Shown here: one piece after another, positions 46,818 to 55,401 of the stretch
How positions within the stretch are numbered: position 1 is the first letter of the stretch
Layout: each line of letters starts with the position of its first letter
Assembly: GCA_013141065.1 (NCBI GenBank)
Contig: JABFRR010000014.1
Coordinates: forward strand, 1 to 64,000
DNA: 64,000 nucleotides
DNA from: Bacteriovoracaceae bacterium
Lineage (GTDB): Bacteria; Bdellovibrionota; Bacteriovoracia; Bacteriovoracales; Bacteriovoracaceae
Reading direction: 5' to 3'
Made by a program: the position numbers and the translations under genes
The notes under the pieces: generated by a model
Databases searched by the model: none
Seen by the model: only the letters and a program-made list of their open reading frames with translations
What the model was told of the DNA's origin: nothing

Positions 46818-48155
46818 TAAGAGCACGAATTGGAGAATGATCTTATTTTTATTTGAGCAACGTTTTAGTTGAGGAGAAAACTTTTTCAAAAAAAATGATT
46901 AAGTTTTAAGTATAGAAAAATATTAAAAACTGAGTACAAAATAAACCTTGTATTCTTACATTGGAGAATTAAAAATGGACAAAACATTTACAAATTATTT
47001 TCGTGTGCTGCAAATTACGGCGAGTCTAGGATTTTTAACAATGGTAGGTTGTGCTTCTAATGTTAGCCCGGTGAAATTTTCACCTATGGCCAATCCAACT
47101 GCTGAAATAAAAAATCAGAAAACTTTAATGGGACAAGCTCAGGAAGTTCAAGTCGATGTTTTAGCTGAAACTCCATACAAAAAAGCGAATGAGTATTTAA
47201 TGGATGCTCAAAAATTAGAAACAAAAGGGACATCATCGGAAAAGATTTTTGAATCTTTGGGGTATTCTAAGGCTTATTTAAATAAAGCTTTAGAAAATGC
47301 TGCAGTTGTTAGGCCAAGTGTTGAAGATGTAGCATTGGCAAGAATAGCAGCTCTCAAAGCTGGAGCAAGATTATTTCCAAAACAACTTAATACTATTGAT
47401 GATGAATTAAGTGACATGACTTCAAGTCCTGAACAGAGTTCAAAAATCGCTTCTCAAGACAAATTAGATCTTCAAAATCAATATCAAAGTCTTGAACTGA
47501 TGGCGATAAAACAGGCTAATTTGGGAGAAGCTAAAAATATTTTAAGTGTCGTTCAAAAAAAAGGAGCTGAGAAAATAACTCCAGTGGCTTACAAAGAAGC
47601 CGTAGAAAATATTAATGCTGCTGAAAAAATTATTGAAACTGATAGACACAGTATGGCCAAAATAGCTCCGGCATCTGAAATTGCTAGAGTCAGTGCATTA
47701 AGAGTTTTTAATTTACTTGCTTCAGAAAAAAATTCTAGAAATCAAACACCTGAACAAAGAGCAATGACTTTAGAAGCCCGTGATCAAGCAGTTGTTAAAG
47801 CGAATGCTATTACCTCTGAAATCGTAGAAGAATCTTCTATGAAAGATAAAGAATTAGCTAAGCAAGATGAAAGAATAGCAGATCAACAAGAAAGTATCAC
47901 AAGTACTGAAGAAGCTAATAAATTACTTTTAGACAAAGAATATGATGAAAAAGTTGTTAATGCGGCAGCAGCTCAGTTTAATAAAAATGAAGCAGATGTC
48001 TATCGTCAAGATGGTAATCTTGTTATTCGCTTGAAAAGTATGAACTTTGCAAGCAATAGATCAGACTTACCTGCAGCTTCATTTTCAGTTTTAAATAAAG
48101 TTAAAAATGTCATGAAAAATTTAGCTCCTGATCAAGTTATGATCGAAGGACATAC

Positions 48156-49834
48156 CCCCCTATTTCAGGAAAGTTGTCGCTTCAAATTCTAAATAATTAA
48201 CCCGAAATGGAAGCACCCGACGTAAGGAGGGTGGAGTCCATGAGGGGGGCGAAGTGAGAAAATTATGCGTTCAGAGGTTTACAGCAAAGAATTTAAAGAT
48301 GCCGCAGTTAAAAAAGTGATTAAATTAGGACCTAGTAAGGCAGCCAAAGAATTAGGACTCCCAGTATCAACAATATTTGGTTGGAGTAAAATGTATGGTA
48401 TGTCTAGTTCCATGAAAACAAAAAAAACAAAATCAGTAGACAAGTGGACACCTGAAGAAAAACTAGATGCTGTTATTAAGACTGCAACAATGGATGAGCT
48501 TACTCTTGGTGAGTTTCTTCGTAGAGAAGGGCTTTTTATGGCCAATCTAGAGCAGTGGAAAACAGATTTAACCAATGGGCTCAAGTCTGCTGCTGGAAGG
48601 CCTAGAAAGGATCCTGAACTCTTTGAGCTACGAAAAAAAGAAGAAGAACTTATAAGAGAATTAAAAAGAAAAGATAAGGCACTTGCAGAATTTGCAGCGA
48701 GAGTTGTACTTCTAAAAAAAAGCCATCTTTTGTTTGGAGTGGACGAGGACAATTAGTGTGCTCTGACTTAAGAGCAATTTGTATTGAATTAATTAAAGAA
48801 GCAAACTTAAATGGCTGCAGAAAAGAAATAGCCTGCAAAGATTGTGGATTATGTATCAAAACAATAGAACGTTGGGAAAAAAATCTTATTGATTTAAGGA
48901 ATGGGCCGAAGACCATTCCTGCCAATAAGCTTTCAGAGTTTGAGAGGCAAAAAATTATAAAGATAGCTACTTCAGAAAAATATAGAGATAAATCTCCGTG
49001 GGAAATAGTACCAATGCTTGCCGACAGCGAGGGAATATTTATTGGAAGTGAATCAAGTTTTTATAGAGTTTTAAAAAAAGAAAAGTTACTGGCCCACAGA
49101 GGAAAAAGTAAAGGGAGAACAATGGATCGGCCAGCACCTTTAATTGCAAAGGGCCCTAATGAAATTTGGTCATGGGATATTACCTATATGAAAGGTCCGA
49201 TACGAGGTCAGTTTTATTATTTATATTTATTTATGGATATTTTTAGTAGAAAAATAGTTGGCCATGAAGTCTTTGAATTAGAATCAATGGAATTGTCAGC
49301 AGAAATAGTAGATAAAATTTGTAAAATGGAGAAGATAAAAAAGGACAAATTATACTTCACTCTGATAATGGTGGACCAATGAAGGGTGCAACAATGCTTG
49401 CAACGTTACAAGAACTTGGTGTAATGCCTTCATTTAGTAGGCCGTCAGTTAGTGATGATAATCCCTTTTCAGAGGCATTATTTAAAACAACAAAATACTG
49501 TCCAGAATATCCAGCTAATGGATTTAACTCGTTAGACGAAGCCAGGGACTGGTGTAAAGTTTTTGTAGATTGGTACAATAATAAACACCTTCATAGTGGA
49601 ATAAAATTTGTAACACCCACTTCAAGACATGAAGGATTAGATAAAAAAGTTTTACAATTAAGAAAAGAAGTTTATATTAAGGCAAAATTATTAAATCCTA
49701 GTCGTTGGTCAAAAAACACAAGAAACTGGGATTGGATTGATGAAGTATTTTTGAATCATCCTAAAAGAAAAGATGATGTCGAAATTAAAAAAGTAAGTTA
49801 AAAAGTTAGGCGACAACTATCCTGAAATTTTCCG
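48156..49834 (+). mobile_element. IS3-family insertion sequence, copy Y
   Basis: A 1679-bp element with the same ends as the copy at 29752, flanked by ATAC repeats. Compared with copy X it has three more bases, each in a homopolymer run within the transposase genes, plus a few substitutions. Confidence 0.9.
48265..49801 (+). pseudogene. IS3-family transposase OrfA/OrfB, nearly intact
   Basis: OrfA (48265-48756, 163 residues; HTH, leucine-rich helix) is intact. OrfB begins at GTG 48756 in another frame; an A-run followed by G near 48715 is a probable programmed -1 site giving the OrfAB fusion. OrfB shows DITYMKGPIRGQFYYLYLFMDIFSRKIVG (first Asp) and HSDNGGPMKG (second Asp). SFSRPSVSDDNPFSEALFKTTKYCPEYP includes the Glu, and VDWYNNKHLHSGIKFVTP follows. 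It is broken once, near 49345, where one A of a run is missing relative to copy X. That single base separates it from an active enzyme. Confidence 0.88.
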
Positions 49835-49974
49835 ATACAGATGCAATTGGTGATGCTAACAAAAATCAAAAGCTTTCTGAATTAAGAGCAGAATCTGTTA
49901 AGAAATATTTTGAAACAGAATCGTATTTAAAAGGTGATGTTTTAGAGGCTTCTGGATTTGGATATTCTAAGCCA

Positions 49975-50403
49975 TTAGCTACGAATAAAACCAAAGAAGG
50001 ACGAGCTCAAAATCGTCGAGTCGATATTGTTATCAAAACGACTCAACCAAAAAATCTTTAATTTCTTGAATCGATAAAGGGATGACTCATTTTGAGTCAT
50101 CCCTTTTTTTTCAATTTGTAGGTAATTTTCAGCTTCCAAAAGTAAATTTAAACAGCTTTTATATTCTTTTATCTCTGCCTTTAATTCCAGATCAACAGCA
50201 ATTTGTCCTAGTAAGCCAAAGCCGTAAGGTGCCGCATAGCCTTTCCATTTATGCGCCATCTCGGTAAGTATTTGGTAATTATCACTCAGTAACGCTTTAT
50301 TCATGACTGCAAGCTCATCAATTCTTGTTTGTCTAAACTCTTGATAATAAGATTCAAGGCCATCTAGTGGAAATTCAGAAGCTGGGTCATTGGGTGTTCT
50401 CAT
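49975..50403 (-). CDS. Histidine phosphotransfer (Hpt) domain protein
   Basis: The four-helix Hpt signature MAHKWKGYAAPYGFGLLGQIAVDLE (about residues 48-73) gives the phospho-accepting His in AHKWKG. The first 105 residues make a normal Hpt protein. The open frame then runs through the terminator hairpin and the end of the OmpA gene, giving an odd tail (MTQNESSLYRFKKLK...). With one more A in the run of eight A at 50104-50111 (minus strand) the protein would stop at 50087, inside the terminator, as expected. So a lost base is likely and the true end is near 50087. Role: phosphorelay with hybrid kinases. Confidence 0.75.
   Translation of the reverse strand: MRTPNDPASEFPLDGLESYYQEFRQTRIDELAVMNKALLSDNYQILTEMAHKWKGYAAPYGFGLLGQIAVDLELKAEIKEYKSCLNLLLEAENYLQIEKKGMTQNESSLYRFKKLKIFWLSRFDNNIDSTILSSSFFGFIRS
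50076..50111. terminator. Intrinsic terminator between the OmpA and Hpt genes
   Basis: AAAGGGATGACTC pairs perfectly with GAGTCATCCCTTT around an ATTTT loop, followed by a run of T. It terminates the OmpA-family gene and, by its A-run, also serves the convergent Hpt gene. Confidence 0.88.
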
Positions 50404-50487
50404 GCGTAATTTATCCTTTTATGTATCAATACCGATTAGGTTTAGATACTCTCTTTTTTTGAATCGTACTTTGTTACAGGATAGAGC

Positions 50488-51194
50488 ATGTTCCAGATTC
50501 TCCTTGTTGAAGACAGTAAAGAAATTTATCAAATGGTTCTGCAAAGCACTCAGCATATTGCTACATTAAGCTGGGCCCAATCAATCAAAGAAGCTAAAAG
50601 CATCTTGAGTTCGAAAGCTTTCGATTTGCTCATTCTCGACATTGAGCTCCCAGATGGAAATGGCATTGAATTTTGTTCAAATATTCAAGCAACTCTACCT
50701 AATATTCTAGTCTTTTTTCTCTCATCACACACTACTCTTTCTGAAAAAGTTTTAGGTTTTTCTGCTGGTGCAGATGATTATATTACAAAGCCTTTTTCAC
50801 CTCTTGAGTTACGAGCGCGTCTTGAATCGAGACTGCGTAAATCCAAGCAACAAGTGGTTTTGTCGGAGAGTTTTAAATGGAATGAAATAGAAATTAATAG
50901 AAGTACTCAGGTGGTGGGCATTATCGAAGATGGTGAATTTCGAAAATTAGATTTAACAGCACTTGAATTTAAGCTACTTCTTTATTTTGCAATTAGGCCA
51001 GGTGCGGGGGTGTCGTTATTGCTCGAGATGAGATTTTAAACGATATTTGGGGACAAGACATACACGTCTACCAGAGATCTGTTGATACTCACGTTAGTAA
51101 GTTGCGAAAAAAACTTGGAGTTGTCTCTCATATACTCGAATCCGTTCATGGATCAGGATATAAGTTCAACCCCACAGTCGATTTATTTAATTAA
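50488..51194 (+). pseudogene. OmpR-type response regulator with a frameshift
   Basis: The receiver (ILLVEDSKEI acid pair, Asp in LLILDIELPDGNG, Lys in YITKPFSPLELRARL) and the start of the winged helix (RKLDLTALEFKLLLYFAIRPGA) are open from ATG 50488. A run of five G near 51006-51010 then shifts the frame. The rest (RDEILNDIWGQDIHVYQRSV, then THVSKLRKKLGV and SVHGSGYKF) continues in the next frame to TAA at 51194. One extra G restores a full protein of about 235 residues. It follows the Hpt gene in divergent orientation, so the two may form a phosphorelay. Either a real mutation or a sequencing error. Confidence 0.85.
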
Positions 51195-51463
51195 TCAATT
51201 TTATTTTTTATTTCTTTTACACCGTCAACGGTTGCATCCTTAGCTTCAAGTGTGCGATTTTTCATTTTCATAGATGCACATTTAACATCTCCTTTCATGC
51301 AAATAGTTTCTTCAACTCTATTAGCGCTTTTTCTGATCGCACGTTTCGCATCATGAGCTTTGACTTTAATTTTTTCTGTTGTAGTTTCTTCTGCATAAGT
51401 GACTTGAGTGATTGTTGAGAATGCCACAAGTGCAGTCATAAATATGAATTTAAATGATTTCAT
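51191..51463 (-). CDS. Small secreted charged protein
   Basis: The 90-residue protein has a signal peptide (FIFMTALVAFSTITQVTYA). The mature part is rich in Lys and Glu, amphipathic and probably helical, with two Cys (TICMKGDVKC) that could form a disulfide. It resembles small periplasmic stress proteins in composition only. AAGGACAC precedes the ATG. It lies downstream of three stress-type genes on the same strand but beyond a terminator, so it probably has its own promoter. Confidence 0.6.
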   Translation of the reverse strand: MKSFKFIFMTALVAFSTITQVTYAEETTTEKIKVKAHDAKRAIRKSANRVEETICMKGDVKCASMKMKNRTLEAKDATVDGVKEIKNKID

Positions 51464-51604
51464 TTTGTGTCCTTTTTTAATAGTTGTTTTTCGATTTCGT
51501 ATTGTTTAGTAATTGGAGCAAAGGCATATTTAATTTTTTTTTGTTTCATTGTGATTTCTAATAGCAGTTTCCAAATTATTGTCCAGGCCATTTTAGCTCC
51601 ACGT

Positions 51605-51643
51605 AAAAAAAGAGAACGACCCTAGAGGATCGTTCTCTTTTTT
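51605..51643 (-). terminator. Intrinsic terminator of the small stress-protein cluster
   Basis: AAAAAAAGAGAACGA and TCGTTCTCTTTTTT form a 14-pair stem around CCCTAGAGGA. On the minus strand it follows the DUF883-like gene after 12 bases; the T-run on both strands allows either direction. Confidence 0.85.
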
Positions 51644-51654
51644 ATAAACGAACA

Positions 51655-51894
51655 TTACTTTCGTGCGATTGCTGCCCCGGCAATCAATCCCACAGCTCCT
51701 GCAACAAGTGCAGTATGGAGTGGGTATTTTTTGACTGTCGAAATAGCTTGTTCACTAAGTTCAGCAGTTTTTTCAGCCACCGAATCAGAAACTTCGTCAA
51801 TTGAGTGGCCTAATTGCTCAAGCGTACTCACAGCACTGGCTTTTATTTCTGCCAATTGAGTGCTTTGAGTATCCGTGCTTTTTGTATCGCTCAT
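51655..51894 (-). CDS. DUF883/ElaB/YqjD-like inner-membrane protein
   Basis: The 79-residue protein has a polar, helical first part (QLAEIKASAVSTLEQLGHSI) and a C-terminal membrane anchor (HTALVAGAVGLIAGAAIARK), the layout of ElaB/YqjD proteins. In enterobacteria these tail-anchored proteins bind ribosomes or act in stationary-phase and oxidative stress. AAGGAG precedes the ATG. It follows the CsbD-like gene after ten bases and is likely co-transcribed with it. Confidence 0.75.
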   Translation of the reverse strand: MSDTKSTDTQSTQLAEIKASAVSTLEQLGHSIDEVSDSVAEKTAELSEQAISTVKKYPLHTALVAGAVGLIAGAAIARK

Positions 51895-51904
51895 AAAATT
51901 CTCC

Positions 51905-52111
51905 TTATTGTTTAATTATTGAATCTAGGAATTCATTTACTTCTTTGAATGCTTCTTCTTTTGCTTTTCCGTATCTTTTTTGTATTTTACCTGCAAGAAT
52001 GTCGATTCGTCCTTGGACTTCACCGAGATCATCGTCTGTGAGCATTGCCCACTTTTTCTTCACTTCGCCCTTAACTTGCTTCCAGTTTCCTTTGATTTCT
52101 TGTTCGTTCAC
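51905..52111 (-). CDS. CsbD-like general stress protein
   Basis: The 68-residue protein matches CsbD: NEQEIKGNWKQVKGEVKKKWAMLTDDDL at the start, then GRIDILAGKIQKRYGKAKEEA. The family is induced by general stress in many bacteria; no biochemical role is known. The ATG follows AGGAG. It lies between DUF1328 and DUF883-like genes, a common set in this type of cluster. Confidence 0.9.
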   Translation of the reverse strand: MNEQEIKGNWKQVKGEVKKKWAMLTDDDLGEVQGRIDILAGKIQKRYGKAKEEAFKEVNEFLDSIIKQ

Positions 52112-52177
52112 ACTGACTCCTTTATTTATTTGATGAATGATCCCCGATTCCTGACATACTCATCTTGGTCTATTACG

Positions 52178-52360
52178 TTAAAGATTTTTATCTAGTCGCT
52201 TGTTTCCTCGTCTCACACCTAGAAGTGATAAGAGAAATAGTCCCAAGAATACAAAAAAGAGGATTTTTGCAATTCCAGCAGACGTTGCTGCAATTCCGCC
52301 AAATCCTAGTACTGCTGCGACGAGTGAGAATATTAAAAATGTTAGCGCCCAATTCAACAT
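52178..52360 (-). CDS. DUF1328 (YtjA-like) small membrane protein
   Basis: The 60-residue protein has two membrane segments and the conserved pattern of DUF1328: [41 protein letters not shown]. Its basic tail ([13 protein letters not shown]) lies in the cytoplasm. Function unknown; it often occurs with CsbD-type genes in stress clusters. AAGGAG precedes the ATG. Confidence 0.88.
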   Translation of the reverse strand: MLNWALTFLIFSLVAAVLGFGGIAATSAGIAKILFFVFLGLFLLSLLGVRRGNKRLDKNL

Positions 52361-52451
52361 ATCGAAACTCCTTGTTAGTTTTGTCTTACTTAAAGATTAG
52401 CTTCTAACAAGGCCTTTTGCATGGATGGGCTGTGTAGTGAATGTGATTAAA

Positions 52452-53726
52452 TTAACACATTATTTTAAAAATTTCAGACCATCCAGTGACATAGCGGGGT
52501 GACTTTAAAACTTGCTTCATATACCAAGCAGCTTTATTAGTACCGCAAGCGGCTACTTTTACCATTTCATGGCCTTCACGTGCATTGATGCGGTCAAGTG
52601 TTTGCATGAGAGCGATATCCTTTAATGTGTCATTGTCTCCAAATAAAGAAACTTGATGTTCTTTGGCATCTTGAATATGTGAGAGTTTCACCATGGCTTT
52701 TTTATATTCAATACCATTTATAAATATTCGATCTAAAACTGTCCATGCTTCACGAATAATTTTTCGTGTATCAGATGTTGGGCTCGAAAGACGAACTTTA
52801 TCAGCACGAGCATACTGCACAGTCTCTTTAAAAGGATTTGTCTGAATATAAACTTCGATTTCTGTGCAGACAGATTCTTGTTTTCTTAGTTTTTCACAAG
52901 CCAGGCTCGCATAGCAGGCCACTGACTCTCTTAATGAATAAAGATCAAATACCGGAGCACCAAAACTGCGACTGCAAATGATCTCTTTTTTTTTCGGAGT
53001 TTCATTATTAAGTGGAAAGCATGAGATCTCTCGAAGTTCATCTTGAATCATTCTGCCAATTTTTGTGAACTGCTTTTGAATTAATAACTCATTTTTAAAA
53101 TCTCTAAGATCGCAGGCCTTATGAATACCGAGTGCTTTCATTTTTATGGCGCTTTTTTTTCCAATGCCCCAGATATCTTGAATATCAAAATTTTTCAAGG
53201 CCCAATTCAACTGTTCTTTTTCTAAAACACTAAAAACTCCTTTGGTTTTTTCATTTTTTTTCGCAATTTTATTTGCCACTTTTGCTAAAACTTTTGTTCT
53301 TCCAATTCCAATGCCTACAGGTATTCCAGTGTGGCGTTCAACGGTTTCTTTGATATGATAACAATAATCAACGATTGTTTTTTCATCGAAACCAGTCAGG
53401 TCTAAAAACGCTTCATCGACAGAGTAGACTTCTAGGCTGGGAGTAAACTGAAAAAGAGTATTCATGACTCGGTCGGAAATGTTCGTGTAAAGGGCAAAGT
53501 TAGCAGAGAAGACTGCCACTTTATTTTTGTCACAAATTTTTTTATATTGAAAATAAGGTGCTCCCATCGGAACACCAAGTTTTTTTAATTCATTAGTCCG
53601 TGAAACAAAACAACCATCGTTATTGGATAAAACACCAACCGGATGGTTTCTTAAGTCAGGACGAAAAAGTCTTTCACAAGAGCAATAAAATGAATTGCAA
53701 TCAACCAGTGCAAATATTTTATTCAT
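52452..53726 (-). CDS. umuC: DNA polymerase V catalytic subunit UmuC
   Basis: The ATG at 53726 overlaps the umuD stop (ATGA); the open frame extends 12 codons further but inside umuD. The Y-family polymerase of about 424 residues has FALVDCNSFYCSCERLFRPD (first metal Asp), NNDGCFVSR, and YSVDEAFLDL (catalytic Asp-Glu). The helix-hairpin-helix region is IQDIWGIGKKSAIKM, and a little-finger domain follows. It copies past DNA lesions with UmuD' and RecA and is mutagenic. No beta-clamp motif is obvious to me, but the length is that of the family. Confidence 0.93.
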   Translation of the reverse strand: MNKIFALVDCNSFYCSCERLFRPDLRNHPVGVLSNNDGCFVSRTNELKKLGVPMGAPYFQYKKICDKNKVAVFSANFALYTNISDRVMNTLFQFTPSLEVYSVDEAFLDLTGFDEKTIVDYCYHIKETVERHTGIPVGIGIGRTKVLAKVANKIAKKNEKTKGVFSVLEKEQLNWALKNFDIQDIWGIGKKSAIKMKALGIHKACDLRDFKNELLIQKQFTKIGRMIQDELREISCFPLNNETPKKKEIICSRSFGAPVFDLYSLRESVACYASLACEKLRKQESVCTEIEVYIQTNPFKETVQYARADKVRLSSPTSDTRKIIREAWTVLDRIFINGIEYKKAMVKLSHIQDAKEHQVSLFGDNDTLKDIALMQTLDRINAREGHEMVKVAACGTNKAAWYMKQVLKSPRYVTGWSEIFKIMC

Positions 53727-54106
53727 ATAATAAATCCTGCATTGGCGACAACCACCCCCCAAAATGACAGGGATTCATTATTTTCAATCATGATGTCTTT
53801 ATATTTAGGATTATCAGATTTTAAAATGACACAGTTTTCTTTTTGAATAACTCTCTTACATATCACTTTGTCATCAAGGCAGATCACACAAACCCTTCCA
53901 TGAAAATCAGTGCGAGAGCGATCGACAATTAAAATTTGTCCAATGAAGAGCGTTGGTTCCATGGAGTCTTCATTAGATTCGAAAAAAAAAGTTGAAAACT
54001 TATTTTTGATAAATAATTGATCGAGACTTTGGTATTTCTCAATGAAATCCTCAGTGATTCCAAAAAGGCCGCTAGAGAGTTTTTGGGAGGGTGTTTTTTG
54101 TGTCAT
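53723..54106 (-). CDS. umuD: UmuD-like self-cleaving subunit of DNA polymerase V
   Basis: I start at ATG 54106; the upstream open frame would read through the operator-like repeats. The 127-residue protein has the LexA-type serine-lysine peptidase fold, with Ser in SNEDSMEPTLFIGQIL and Lys in DDKVICKRVIQKE. The N-terminal tail (TQKTPSQKLSSGLFG) is the segment removed on activation; Cys-Gly, Ala-Gly or similar cleavage is expected near SSGLFG. Cleaved UmuD forms polymerase V with UmuC. The operon is preceded by three TACGCA repeats and a duplicated upstream region. Confidence 0.88.
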   Translation of the reverse strand: MTQKTPSQKLSSGLFGITEDFIEKYQSLDQLFIKNKFSTFFFESNEDSMEPTLFIGQILIVDRSRTDFHGRVCVICLDDKVICKRVIQKENCVILKSDNPKYKDIMIENNESLSFWGVVVANAGFII

Positions 54107-54123
54107 GATAGAGAGTATATGGT

Positions 54124-54149
54124 TACGCAAATAGTACGCACAATACGCA
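54124..54149. promoter_or_regulatory. Three TACGCA repeats before umuD
   Basis: TACGCA occurs at 54124-54129, 54135-54140 and 54144-54149, spaced 11 and 9 bases, immediately upstream of the umuD start (54106). This is the place for an SOS operator. The TTAC-N3-GTAA box that I associate with Bdellovibrio LexA is not present, so a different repressor or LexA variant may act here. Confidence 0.45.
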
Positions 54150-54457
54150 GTTTGTAAATATCGAGATATCAATCAGTTATCCATTGACCTGAATGCCAAA
54201 GTGGGAATTTTTTGAAAGTTAAAAAGATCAATACCTATTTTTTTCATCACTCCATCTTATTTAGGTGCAAGCTTCAAGATTCTTTTCCTCTAGACCTGGA
54301 ACAATACGCAGTTTGTAAATATCGAGATATCAATCAGTTATCCATTGACCTGAATGCCAAAGTGGGAATTTTTTGAAAGTTAAAAAGATCAATACCTATT
54401 TTTTTCATCACTCCATCTTATTTAGGTGCAAGCTTCAAGATTCTTTTCCTCTAGACC
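54140..54457. repeat. 157-bp direct duplication in the umuD/ThiF divergent region
   Basis: The segments 54140-54296 and 54301-54457 appear identical, separated by TGGA. Each begins ACAATACGCAGTTTGTAAAT and ends TTCTTTTCCTCTAGACC. The copy near umuD carries the third TACGCA element; the second copy brings one to the ThiF side. There is no gene inside the repeat. Confidence 0.9.
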
Positions 54458-54503
54458 GATTAGCTAGTTAGTCAAAAAATCGCATTGTGGGAGAGTAATT
54501 CTT

Positions 54504-55394
54504 ATGACTAGTAATGAGTATGCGAAAAGATTTTCTCGCAATATCGGGATTCTCACAGAGGCAGAACAAAGTGAATTAAAGTCTAAATCAGTGGCCGTTG
54601 CTGGTGTTGGTGGACTTGGTGGACAATCACTTGTTAATTTAGCAAGGATGGGTATTGGAAGGTTTTCAATTGCAGATATCGATATTTTTGACACGGCCAA
54701 TACCAATCGACAAATCGGTGCAACTCAAAAAACGAAAGGTCGCTTAAAAGTAGAAGTGCTGACTGAGATGGTTCAGGAAATAAATCCAGAAGTAGAAGTT
54801 CGTGAGTTTCGAAATGGAATTACTGCTGAGAGCGTAGATGAGTTCGTGAAGAGTTGCGATATCGTTGTTGATTCACTTGATTTTTTTTGTTTGAGCGCCA
54901 GACGTCTTTTATATGATGCTTGTGAACGACATAAAAAAACTGTTATTTTATCAGCACCGCTTGGGTTTTCAGCAACCCTGCATGTTTTTTCTCCGACTTC
55001 AATGAGTGCCAATGAGTACTTTGCTTGGCGTCCTGGCATGAGCACCTTTAAACAGTTGATACATTTCTCCGTTGGTATTGCACCGAGCGGACTTCATTTG
55101 AGGTATCTCAAATTGAGTAAAGAAATGTTAGTTGAAAGAGGAACTGGCCCTTCCATTGCGACAGGCTGCACGCTTGGAGGCTCTTTAGTCGCCAATGAAA
55201 TACTCATTGCTTTACTAAAGAGAAGACCACTTTTTGAAGCTCCGAGCTTCACGCAGTTTGATCCCTATTTAGGGGTGTATCGACGAGGTCGATTATTTTT
55301 TGGAAATCGTGGAATTATTCAAAAAATAAAAATTGCTTTTGCTCATCGATACTATGGTGAATTTGAAAAACGTTTTCTTGATTTTATTAAGTGA
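54504..55394 (+). CDS. ThiF/MoeB-type E1-like adenylyltransferase
   Basis: The 296-residue protein has the E1 superfamily ATP site: AVAGVGGLGGQS (G34-G40), ADIDIFDTANTNRQ (D58-x-D60, N68-R69-Q70), and DSLDFFCLSARRLL (residues about 120-134). TGPSIATGCTLGGSLVANE forms the conserved crossover-like region near 220. The two CxxC zinc pairs of MoeB/ThiF are missing, as in TcdA-like and some biosynthetic E1 proteins. Members adenylate a C-terminal Gly, a carboxylate or a tRNA base; the substrate here is unknown. No ubiquitin-like carrier gene is adjacent. The next gene follows after seven bases, so it forms an operon with a methyltransferase and an acyltransferase-PilZ protein. Confidence 0.85.
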   Translation: MTSNEYAKRFSRNIGILTEAEQSELKSKSVAVAGVGGLGGQSLVNLARMGIGRFSIADIDIFDTANTNRQIGATQKTKGRLKVEVLTEMVQEINPEVEVREFRNGITAESVDEFVKSCDIVVDSLDFFCLSARRLLYDACERHKKTVILSAPLGFSATLHVFSPTSMSANEYFAWRPGMSTFKQLIHFSVGIAPSGLHLRYLKLSKEMLVERGTGPSIATGCTLGGSLVANEILIALLKRRPLFEAPSFTQFDPYLGVYRRGRLFFGNRGIIQKIKIAFAHRYYGEFEKRFLDFIK

Positions 55395-55401
55395 GGTTAT
55401 T

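Larger units (their letters stand above)
46975..50061 (+). pseudogene. OmpA-family lipoprotein interrupted by an IS3 element
   Basis: The start at ATG 46975 follows TTGGAG. The protein has a lipoprotein signal (LGFLTMVGC), a long helical region (residues 40-330, DUF4398-like with YKKANEYLMDAQ), then an OmpA peptidoglycan-binding domain. The domain is cut in VMIEGHT by the IS3 copy at 48156-49834 (repeat ATAC at 48152-48155 and 49835-49838). It resumes at 49839 with DAIGDANKNQKLSELRAESV and ends at 50061. Removing the IS and one ATAC joins the frame exactly and gives about 467 residues. The expected NR motif (AQNRRVDIVI) is in the last part. As written, the protein cannot bind peptidoglycan. 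Confidence 0.88.

Noticed and set aside
48279-48752. 157-codon minus-strand open frame in IS3 copy Y
   Set aside because: It is antisense to the transposase OrfA and is broken in the other copy; low-complexity Ser-rich composition indicates a shadow.
54106-54172. Longer umuD with start at 54172
   Set aside because: The extra 22 codons translate the TACGCA repeats and lack a ribosome site; the LexA-type tail begins normally at 54106.
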